A DNA stretch of 5,389 nucleotides from Polyangiaceae bacterium (GCA_025936205.1 JAICTU010000570.1:1-5389); one strand, 5' to 3'. Positions 1 through 4,529 are shown, counted from the stretch's first letter. Notes: generated from the letters alone by a model not told the origin. Made by a program: numbers and translations.

Positions 1-429
1 CAGCATGCCGTCGAGCAGGGCCACTCGCGAATACGCGATGGCAAAGCCGTCCAGGCTCACAAACACCAGGGCAAACGCCCAGGCCACGCTGACTGGAAAC
101 AGCCGCCGGGCAAGCAGCGCCGCCGCTCCGATCGTCGCTGCCCCGAACAGCTCGGACGCGCAGCGCCAGCCGGTGCTGGTGTCTCCAAAGAGCGAGATGC
201 CGAGGGCGATCAGTAGCTTGCCGAGGGGCGGATGGTCGTTGAGGTCCGGCAGCCGCTGCAGGTAGTTGTGCGCGTTGCCAACGAAGTGGTGCTCGTCGAA
301 GGCGTAAGAGAGCGGGCGCCAGACCTCATGAACCCGCAGCCACAGCCCCCAGAGCACGCACGCCGCGGCGCCGCCGATCCAGAGCCGGTCCGTCCGTGCT
401 TCGATGCTGTCCGTCTGCAGGGCTGCCAC
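1..429 (-). CDS. PMT-family (GT39) membrane glycosyltransferase, N-terminal part, truncated by window edge
   Basis: Reading the minus strand from GTG at 429 gives 143 codons open to the window edge. One likely membrane helix (about residues 16-31) is followed by a loop containing FDEHHF (44-49), then NDHPPLGKLLIALG (64-77), two more hydrophobic segments (about 92-110 and 113-132) and SRVALLD (134-140). This order matches the first luminal/periplasmic loop of dolichyl-phosphate-mannose protein mannosyltransferases, in which an Asp-Glu pair is catalytic (here D45-E46) and an HPPLGK motif follows. Family members transfer a sugar from a polyprenyl-phosphate carrier to protein at the membrane; bacterial homologues O-mannosylate exported proteins. 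The sugar and acceptor here cannot be told. TAA and TAG codons lie in frame just upstream (439-444), so the start is GTG 429 or an internal codon such as GTG 357. There is no Shine-Dalgarno sequence. It is transcribed divergently from the sigma-like gene. Confidence 0.85.
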   Translation of the reverse strand, partial: MAALQTDSIEARTDRLWIGGAAACVLWGLWLRVHEVWRPLSYAFDEHHFVGNAHNYLQRLPDLNDHPPLGKLLIALGISLFGDTSTGWRCASELFGAATIGAAALLARRLFPVSVAWAFALVFVSLDGFAIAYSRVALLDGML

Positions 430-435
430 CCGTGC

Positions 436-441
436 AGGCTA
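436..441 (-). promoter_or_regulatory. Candidate -10 element (TAGCCT) of the PMT-family gene, leaderless arrangement
   Basis: On the minus strand TAGCCT is followed by exactly six bases and then the GTG start codon at 429. With usual sigma-70 spacing the transcript would begin at the G of GTG, which fits the lack of a Shine-Dalgarno sequence. No clear -35 hexamer is seen at 16-18 bp upstream; that position is occupied by the inverted repeat at 448-473. The call rests on spacing and on similar hexamers at other starts in the window. Confidence 0.4.
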
Positions 442-447
442 TTAGTC

Positions 448-473
448 GAAACCCGAAGTCCGCGCCGGGTTTC
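448..473. repeat. Inverted repeat GAAACCCG-N10-CGGGTTTC, operator-like
   Basis: Two perfect 8-bp arms (448-455 and 466-473) are separated by 10 bp, so the half-sites are 18 bp apart. The element sits just upstream of the candidate -10 of the PMT-family gene and covers its -35 position, where an activator or repressor dimer could act. A third copy in direct orientation, GCCGGGTTTC, lies at 515-524, exactly 51 bp from the identical decamer at 464-473 (about five helical turns). The geometry is seen directly; a binding role is inferred. Confidence 0.45.
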
Positions 474-488
474 TACAAATGAAGAAGA

Positions 489-509
489 AGTGCCGAGTGC
501 AGAGTGCCC
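489..509. repeat. Three tandem 7-bp units (AGTGCCG, AGTGCAG, AGTGCCC)
   Basis: Three head-to-tail heptamers begin at 489, 496 and 503 and share AGTGC. The core GTGCC also appears at 528-532 and 602-606 and, inverted as GGCAC, at 549-553, 563-567 and 577-581. Iterated short sites in a divergent intergenic region are typical of cooperative transcription-factor binding; no known regulator can be named from this. Confidence 0.4.
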
Positions 510-521
510 GATCTGCCGGGT

Positions 522-559
522 TTCGCCGTGCCCTTCACAGCGCAGCGGGGCACGGCGAA
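522..559. repeat. Perfect 12-bp-arm inverted repeat with 14-nt loop
   Basis: TTCGCCGTGCCC (522-533) and GGGCACGGCGAA (548-559) are exact reverse complements around a 14-base spacer. As RNA this would be a very stable hairpin, but no T-tract follows on either strand. It lies between two divergent starts, upstream of both predicted transcription start sites, so it should not be part of either mRNA. Possibilities are an extended operator, part of an unannotated small RNA, or a remnant of a repeat family. The symmetry is certain; the role is unknown. Confidence 0.55.
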
Positions 560-582
560 CGCGGCACGAACTCGAGGGCACG
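549..582. repeat. Three GGCACG direct repeats at 14-bp spacing
   Basis: GGCACG occurs at 549-554, 563-568 and 577-582, each 14 bp apart and followed by A or G. These are inverted relative to the GTGCC heptads at 489-509. The first copy is part of the right arm of the 522-559 inverted repeat. Regular spacing suggests iterated protein-binding sites upstream of the sigma-like gene. Confidence 0.4.
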
Positions 583-621
583 AGGTACTATGCCAAGCGC
601 GGTGCCGCCGTCACGGAGAGG

Positions 622-630
622 TGCTAGGCT
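622..630 (+). promoter_or_regulatory. Candidate extended -10 (TGCTAGGCT) of the sigma-like gene, leaderless arrangement
   Basis: An extended -10 pattern, TG-N-TAGGCT, ends six bases before GTG 637, placing the predicted +1 on the start codon itself. The TAG inside the element is also an in-frame stop that rules out an upstream start. A GGAGAGG stretch at 615-621 is too far (15 nt) from the GTG to be a normal ribosome-binding site. No convincing -35 is visible. Confidence 0.45.
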
Positions 631-636
631 CCAGCC

Positions 637-1002
637 GTGTTGCGTCCGGAATTGCTGCAGATCGCGCAGTCTCTGCTCGAGCGCGAGGGAGAGATCTCGC
701 TCGATCAGGTGGCCGAGGCCATCGGTACCACCAGGATCACTCCCGACGAGATCGATGCGCTCTTCAGCTGGCTCGAGGCGAGGGGCCGCGAGGTGGGGGG
801 CTGCGAGGCGAGGGCCCGCGAGGTGGGGTCGCCCGCCGGGCGGGGAGCGTCCGCGCTGCTCCAGGAAGTATTGCGGGTCGCGCGCAGCTCGAGGCTGGAG
901 CTGGGGCGCGCTCCGCACCCGCGAGAAATCGCGGAGCGCAGCGGCCTACCGCTGGACGCGGTGCAACGCGCGCTCTGGTTCGCGCGCATCCTGCAGCGCT
1001 GA
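637..1002 (+). CDS. Small sigma-like protein: region 1.1-like domain joined to a region 3-like helix-turn-helix
   Basis: A 121-residue protein starting at GTG 637, fixed by an in-frame TAG at 625 (TTG 640 is an alternative). Residues about 6-53 (ISLDQVAEAI, then ITPDEIDALFSWLEARGREV) follow the pattern of sigma-70 region 1.1, in which a 'T/S-x-x-E/Q-V' helix is followed by 'D-x-E-Q-I-D-x-L-x-x-x-L-E-x-x-G-I-x-V'. Residues about 73-118 (LGRAPHPREIAERSGLPLDAVQRAL) resemble sigma region 3, compare 'LGREPTPEELAER' in primary sigma factors. Regions 1.2, 2 and 4, needed for core binding and -10/-35 recognition, are absent; a short Gly/Arg-rich linker with a 10-residue duplication stands in their place. 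The N-terminal half is acidic and the C-terminal half basic. It cannot be a working sigma factor. It may bind RNA polymerase or promoter DNA as a modulator, which is inference. The Cys-rich protein gene begins 47 bp downstream on the same strand. Confidence 0.8.
   Translation: MLRPELLQIAQSLLEREGEISLDQVAEAIGTTRITPDEIDALFSWLEARGREVGGCEARAREVGSPAGRGASALLQEVLRVARSSRLELGRAPHPREIAERSGLPLDAVQRALWFARILQR
774..828 (+). repeat. In-frame tandem duplication within the sigma-like gene
   Basis: A 25-bp segment at 774-798 recurs at 804-828 with a single base difference, a period of 30 bp or ten codons. It encodes EARGREVGGC then EARAREVGSP (residues 47-56 and 57-66), at the end of the region 1.1-like domain and in the linker. 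The near identity points to a recent duplication that lengthened the linker without shifting the frame. Confidence 0.8.
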
Positions 1003-1049
1003 AGTCGCGGCTTGCTGTGGAATCGTCACCATGGCACCATGAGCGGTTG

Positions 1050-1649
1050 ATGCTCATCCAGCCCCGCTGGTTCCCCGCGTTCGCGCTGCTGACCTTCACC
1101 TGCGCTGACGCAGCGGGCCCGCCCGATGATATCGAGGGTGCCTGCGAGTGGCGGCGCGAGTGCGCGGCGCACGGCTCTGACGTCGTCGTCTATGATCTCG
1201 GTTGTGCCGAGCACGTCTCGGCCGAATACGACGAGGCCAGCAGCTACGGCTGCGGTGCGGCCTATGCCGATTGGATCAGCTGCCAGGCCACCCAGCGTGG
1301 CAAGTGCCCACGGCCCATCGTGAGCAGCGAAAACGTGGGAGCTGACGCGGGCGCAGATTCCGCGAACGCGCACGCCGACGAGTACACGGAGCCCTGTCAG
1401 GGCGCGAGCGACGCATTCAGGCTCTGTCAAGGCAAGGCCAAGCGCGACGAATGCCTGGTGATTGGATCTGGCGGCGCAGGCGGTTGCTCGATCGAGTGCG
1501 CGCTGTTTTCCGGGGAATGTTCGGCGCCTGCCCGCGCCGGCGAGAGTTCCAGTTGCAGCTGTGGTACCGGCGACAAAGTAGGCGCCAGCTTCATGGGTCA
1601 GTGCGGCCAGGACTCGCTGGAGACCGACGCGCGCAGCGCCTGCCAGTGA
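1050..1649 (+). CDS. Secreted cysteine-rich protein, probable lipoprotein, function unknown
   Basis: A 199-residue protein from ATG 1050. The N-terminus (QPRW, then FPAFALLTFT) is a short signal peptide leading to C18, or to an ADA/A signal-peptidase I site at 19-21. After C18 there are 16 cysteines (32, 38, 52, 68, 78, 86, 116, 126, 135, 146, 150, 157, 169, 171, 185, 198): six in a first module, ten in a second, split by an Ala/Asp-rich linker (about 95-111). Even counts in each module suit disulfide pairing and leave C18 for lipidation, although TFTC is a poor lipobox. The reading frame is open upstream to 504, but that part shows no protein-like pattern and covers the sigma-like gene. GTG 1017 and TTG 1047 are alternative starts. 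No strong Shine-Dalgarno sequence is seen. Likely placed in the outer membrane, periplasm or outside the cell. I do not recognise a named family. Confidence 0.75.
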   Translation: MLIQPRWFPAFALLTFTCADAAGPPDDIEGACEWRRECAAHGSDVVVYDLGCAEHVSAEYDEASSYGCGAAYADWISCQATQRGKCPRPIVSSENVGADAGADSANAHADEYTEPCQGASDAFRLCQGKAKRDECLVIGSGGAGGCSIECALFSGECSAPARAGESSSCSCGTGDKVGASFMGQCGQDSLETDARSACQ

Positions 1650-1658
1650 GGCCGTGGG

Positions 1659-1688
1659 GTCGAGCCCGCCCCCGCGGGCAGGCTCGAC
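1659..1688. terminator. GC-rich hairpin between convergent genes, probable bidirectional terminator
   Basis: GCCCGC (1664-1669), loop CCCC, GCGGGC (1674-1679) form a perfect six-pair stem, extended after a four-base bulge by GTCGA/TCGAC (1659-1663 with 1684-1688). An alternative pairing uses 8-bp outer arms GTCGAGCC/GGCTCGAC. It lies 9 bp after one stop codon and 19 bp before the stop of the opposing gene. There is no U-tract, so it could also act as an mRNA 3' stabiliser. Confidence 0.6.
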
Positions 1689-1707
1689 CGAGCGTCCATC
1701 ACGAAGC

Positions 1708-3321
1708 TCAGGGAACAGCGGCGGGCAGCTGCGCCTGCAGCTGCGAGAAGTCGTGCATCTCTCCGCCGTGACCGCCCACGATGTGGAGATTCGCCGTGGG
1801 GATCGCGTGCGTCAGCAGTGATGCGGCGAAGTCGTCGGCATTCAGCTGCACTGGATTGCCCGGGCTGTAGACGTCGACCACGAAGACCGTGTTCGAATGC
1901 TCTTCGTGAGCGAACAGCAGATCCGCGGCGTGCTCCGAATCCAGCGGATAGAGCGTGAGCGGGTGCGTGGCGTCGGCGAGTGTCAGCTTGCCATTGTCCG
2001 GCACGGTCACGATGCTCACGTCGCGCGGCATGGTCGCCAGCGCGTCCGGATGCAGCTTGGAGGGCCGCGCCAGAATCTCGCGCCAGGCGGCCTGCGAGCT
2101 CTCATGGATCACCAGCTGGGCTGACGGATTCTCCGCCAGTACCTGACGGATGCCCGACACATGGTCCTCGTGGAAGTGCGAGGCGACCAGGTGGGTCAAT
2201 GGCTTGCCGGGGAAGGTCTTCGCCAGGTACTCCGACAGCGCGTGGCCGCGGTCCTGATGCAGCGGTGCATCCACCAGCACGAGGCCGTTCGCTTGCTCCA
2301 CCACGAAGCTGTGATGAGAGCCGCCCTGGAGTTGCACCACCCCCGGCTCGATCTCGCGTGGGGTGATGGCCACGTCGACGCCGGTGAAGGGCAGACCGAG
2401 GCTGTCGAGCAGAAAGTACCACTGATGGCTCAGTTGCCCGCGGTCGAACAACGCCCGATCGAGCTGGGGCGTGGCGCCGCCGGGGAACTCGAAGGTATCC
2501 GCCGCGAAGCTCGGATTCACCTGCACGTCGCTCACATTCTCTTCGAACAGCGTCAGCCCGTCGCGCACCAGCTTCAGCTTGCGTGGGAAGGTGATGTTAC
2601 CCGCCGGCACCCAGTCGGAGAAGTAGACCTCCAGCGAGACGTCTCGCATGTAGAAGTCATGCTCCTGGGTCTGCAGCTTCGACAATTGACCCGTCTGGGT
2701 GTTGACGAAGAGTGTCAGCGGCGCCGGGCCACTGGCGTCGACCAGCTGGTGGTGGGGCACACCATCGAGCGTCACATCGGCTTCGGTCTTCAGGCTCGAA
2801 GGCGAGAGCGACTTCCAGAGCAGCTGCGGCGTGAGCAGCAGCTCCTGACGCTGGATCGCCGCTGCCTTGTCCGAGCTGAGCGCGCCGAGCGGCGTACCGA
2901 AGAACGGCTCCGTGCTCGCGCCCAGGTCGCCGCGCACGACATCGGTATACGACGTCGTGCCCGGAAACAGGATCTCCACCGTGCGGTTCGTGTCCACGCG
3001 CAGCGAATCACCCGGGAAATCCACGGAGACCGTGCGGTCGAAGTGGTTGGCCTGGGCGGGAGGGTCCGTGGGGTGCTCGCCCTCGTGCGGGATGTGCCGC
3101 GTGCCGCTGCCCACAATGGCCAGCCCTGTCAAGGCATCCAGGTCCTGCTGCCCGCCCAGGCCGATCGCCAGCTTCTGCTGCGCGGTCTGCCCGGGCTGGA
3201 TCTGTTCGACGTTCGTCTCTTCATCGCCATCATCGTCTTTGCAGGACCACGAGAGCAGCACGCATCCCGCCAACGTCGTGGTCCCCAGCATGCCCGTGGT
3301 CCACTTTCCAAGTTTCAACAT
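1708..3321 (-). CDS. Lipoprotein with C-terminal metallo-beta-lactamase fold hydrolase domain
   Basis: A 537-residue protein. ATG 3321 is supported by GGAGGG seven bases upstream and by the signal sequence that begins there; the 48-codon open extension to 3465 has neither. The signal sequence holds two candidate lipid cysteines: C20 in a classic LAGC lipobox and C27, directly before KDDDGDEE. Residues about 95-280 form a beta-rich domain (e.g. TLFVNTQTGQLSKLQT, YFSDWVPAGNITFPRKLKL) like the LolA-type lipoprotein-carrier fold seen before MBL domains in some bacterial proteins. Residues about 318-537 are the MBL domain: GGSHHSFVV, HFHEDH (382-387, the HxHxDH metal motif), then likely ligands H464, D483 (VVDVYSP) and H518 (GGHGG). 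A dinuclear zinc hydrolase is expected, acting outside the cytoplasm on an unknown substrate; nothing specifically indicates an antibiotic lactamase. It faces the TPR gene across 200 bp. Confidence 0.9.
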   Translation of the reverse strand: MLKLGKWTTGMLGTTTLAGCVLLSWSCKDDDGDEETNVEQIQPGQTAQQKLAIGLGGQQDLDALTGLAIVGSGTRHIPHEGEHPTDPPAQANHFDRTVSVDFPGDSLRVDTNRTVEILFPGTTSYTDVVRGDLGASTEPFFGTPLGALSSDKAAAIQRQELLLTPQLLWKSLSPSSLKTEADVTLDGVPHHQLVDASGPAPLTLFVNTQTGQLSKLQTQEHDFYMRDVSLEVYFSDWVPAGNITFPRKLKLVRDGLTLFEENVSDVQVNPSFAADTFEFPGGATPQLDRALFDRGQLSHQWYFLLDSLGLPFTGVDVAITPREIEPGVVQLQGGSHHSFVVEQANGLVLVDAPLHQDRGHALSEYLAKTFPGKPLTHLVASHFHEDHVSGIRQVLAENPSAQLVIHESSQAAWREILARPSKLHPDALATMPRDVSIVTVPDNGKLTLADATHPLTLYPLDSEHAADLLFAHEEHSNTVFVVDVYSPGNPVQLNADDFAASLLTHAIPTANLHIVGGHGGEMHDFSQLQAQLPAAVP

Positions 3322-3328
3322 GTTTTCA

Positions 3329-3334
3329 CCCTCC
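3329..3334 (-). promoter_or_regulatory. Ribosome-binding site (GGAGGG) of the MBL lipoprotein gene
   Basis: On the minus strand GGAGGG is followed by seven bases and ATG at 3321. This strong site decides the start and excludes the longer open frame reaching 3465. Confidence 0.8.
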
Positions 3335-3347
3335 GATAAGAATTGCT

Positions 3348-3364
3348 GTGGGAGCGTTACCCAC
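3348..3364. promoter_or_regulatory. Inverted repeat GTGGG-N7-CCCAC, possible operator of the MBL gene
   Basis: Perfect 5-bp arms flank a 7-bp centre which on the minus strand reads TAACGCT, a possible -10 sequence for the MBL gene. A transcript from there would have a leader of roughly 25 bases containing the GGAGGG ribosome-binding site. Protein bound to the arms would occlude the -10. The short arms in GC-rich DNA make chance a real alternative. Confidence 0.3.
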
Positions 3365-3493
3365 GGTGGTCGGCTGCCACGGCCATCGAAAAGCTCTCGA
3401 GGGAGGACGACGTCGCTGCTTGCATCACGTCTCGCGCGCCGGCCGGGCCTGGTGACGCGACCCACGAAACAGTGCGAAGCGCTCGGGACACGT

Positions 3494-3502
3494 TGCTAAC
3501 CT
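3494..3502 (+). promoter_or_regulatory. Candidate extended -10 (TGCTAACCT) of the TPR gene
   Basis: The TG-N-TAACCT pattern nearly repeats the TGCTAGGCT ahead of the sigma-like gene. The predicted start of transcription is near 3509, just before the ribosome-binding site, giving a very short leader. No clear -35 is seen. The rest of the 200-bp divergent region (3322-3521) holds the MBL promoter area and no gene. Confidence 0.4.
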
Positions 3503-3510
3503 CAGGTCCC

Positions 3511-3516
3511 GGAGGA
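3511..3516 (+). promoter_or_regulatory. Ribosome-binding site (GGAGGA) of the TPR gene
   Basis: GGAGGA lies five bases before ATG 3522 and favours it over the in-frame ATG at 3531. Confidence 0.75.
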
Positions 3517-3521
3517 AGGAC

Positions 3522-4442
3522 ATGACAGCGATGGACACGCCAGCTTCACTCGATGCGGCCGAGCTGATCCGGACCCAATGGAACTTCGCCGATGCGAAAC
3601 AGACCGAACAGCGCTTTCGCGAGCTGTCGGCCAGCGCTTTTCAGCAAGGGGACGCGGCCACGGCGCTGCAGCTGCAGACGCAGGTAGCGCGAGCGCAGGG
3701 GCTCGATCAGCGCTTCGCAGAAGCGAGCGCGACGCTCGCCGAGGTCGAAGCGCGCAGCGACCGGCAGCCTGCCGTGGTGCGCGTGCGGCTCTGGCTCGAG
3801 CAGGGACGGGTGCTCAATTCGTCGGATCAACCCGAGCCGGCGCGCCCGCTTTTCTTGCGTGCCCTGGAGCTGGCGCGAGCCGAAGGGCTGGATGGGCTCG
3901 CCGTGGATGCCGCGCACATGGTCGCGATCACGTTCCTCAGCCAGCCCGACGAGGCGATCGCCTGGAACGACCGTGCGCTGGAGCTGGCACGCGCTTCGTC
4001 GCAGCCCGATGCGCGAAACTGGCTCGGCTCGCTCCTGAACAACCAGGGCTGGACCTACTACGACAAGGGCCAACCCGCTCGCGCGCTGGAACTCTTCGAG
4101 GAGGGACTGGCGTTTCGGCGGCAAGCGCATCCTCACGCCAAGGCCACGCGCATCGCGCAGTGGTGCGTCGCCAAGGCCCTGCGCGCCCTGGGCCAGACCG
4201 AGCGTGCGCTGCAGATCCAAGAACAGCTGCTGACGGAGAAGGTCGCGCTCGGCGAGGCGGACGGGTTCGTGCAGGAGGAGATCGGCGAGTGTTACCTGGC
4301 GCTCGGCGACGCCGAGCGTGCACGGGGTCATTTTGCGCGAGCCCACGCCGAGCTCAGCAAAGACTCCTGGCTCGCCAGGAAGGAAGGCGCGCGCCTGCAG
4401 CGCATCGCGCTTCTCGGCGGCGTCGCCTCCGGAGAGGGGTGA
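3522..4442 (+). CDS. Tetratricopeptide repeat (TPR) protein, cytoplasmic, function unknown
   Basis: A 306-residue protein with no signal peptide or membrane segment. It consists almost wholly of helical repeats; about five to six TPR units can be read, near residues 34-67, 86-119, 126-159, 167-200, 207-240 and 247-280. The clearest are NNQGWTYYDKGQPARALELFEEGLAFR and EEIGECYLALGDAERARGHFARA, with the usual W/L-G-Y-A-F-A-P-type positions occupied by G, Y, G, A, A and F. TPR arrays bind other proteins or peptides; no enzymatic domain is attached, so this is probably an adaptor or scaffold. The whole-protein pattern resembles a widespread, uncharacterised bacterial TPR family rather than any named protein. 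The partner is unknown. The VOC-kinase gene follows 87 bp downstream on the same strand but appears to have its own promoter. Confidence 0.9.
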   Translation: MTAMDTPASLDAAELIRTQWNFADAKQTEQRFRELSASAFQQGDAATALQLQTQVARAQGLDQRFAEASATLAEVEARSDRQPAVVRVRLWLEQGRVLNSSDQPEPARPLFLRALELARAEGLDGLAVDAAHMVAITFLSQPDEAIAWNDRALELARASSQPDARNWLGSLLNNQGWTYYDKGQPARALELFEEGLAFRRQAHPHAKATRIAQWCVAKALRALGQTERALQIQEQLLTEKVALGEADGFVQEEIGECYLALGDAERARGHFARAHAELSKDSWLARKEGARLQRIALLGGVASGEG

Positions 4443-4486
4443 ACGCGAGGTAGTTGCCCGCAGCAAGCGACGATCGGCGCGTACGA

Positions 4487-4494
4487 TGTAAGCT
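4487..4494 (+). promoter_or_regulatory. Candidate -10 (TGTAAGCT) of the VOC-kinase gene
   Basis: TAAGCT (4489-4494), preceded directly by TG, fits the TA[A/G][C/G]CT hexamer seen before three other starts in this window. The predicted +1 near 4501 falls inside the palindrome at 4499-4512. No -35 is recognised. Confidence 0.35.
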
Positions 4495-4498
4495 ATCG

Positions 4499-4512
4499 CC
4501 GGAGCGCTCCGG
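4499..4512. promoter_or_regulatory. Perfect 14-bp palindrome CCGGAGCGCTCCGG, operator-like
   Basis: A complete self-complementary 14-mer with no spacer, overlapping the predicted transcription start of the VOC-kinase gene and ending 17 bp before its ATG. The position suits a repressor site. As RNA it could form only a small hairpin with a four-base loop, a weak terminator for the upstream TPR gene. Confidence 0.4.
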
Positions 4513-4529
4513 GGCGCCATGCTCGGCGC

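Noticed and set aside
489..582. Possible CRISPR array from the short regular repeats
   Set aside because: The units are 5-7 bp with 7- or 14-bp spacing, far too short for CRISPR repeats and spacers, and no cas gene is present.
232..627. 131-codon plus-strand frame opposite the PMT gene start
   Set aside because: Antisense to a region with conserved PMT motifs and running through the intergenic repeats; no domain or ribosome-binding site.
479..1042. 187-codon plus-strand frame overlapping the sigma-like gene, starting MKKK
   Set aside because: The product is Arg/Ser/Cys low-complexity with no domain pattern and spans the intergenic repeats; the overlapping frame at 637 shows structured sigma-like helices.
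504..1049. Upstream extension of the cysteine-rich protein frame
   Set aside because: The extension is Ala/Arg-rich shadow of the sigma-like gene; a signal peptide begins at ATG 1050.
1725..1744. Direct repeat GCAGCTGC-N4-GCAGCTGC
   Set aside because: It lies inside the MBL gene's last codons and is explained by the Leu-Gln-Ala-Gln-Leu protein sequence.
2161..3339. 392-codon plus-strand open frame opposite the MBL lipoprotein gene
   Set aside because: Its product is an Arg/Leu/Gln-rich antisense shadow without family motifs; the minus strand carries clear catalytic motifs, a signal sequence and a strong ribosome-binding site.
3322..3465. 48-codon N-terminal extension of the MBL lipoprotein
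   Set aside because: It is Arg-rich, would bury the signal sequence, and GGAGGG points to ATG 3321.
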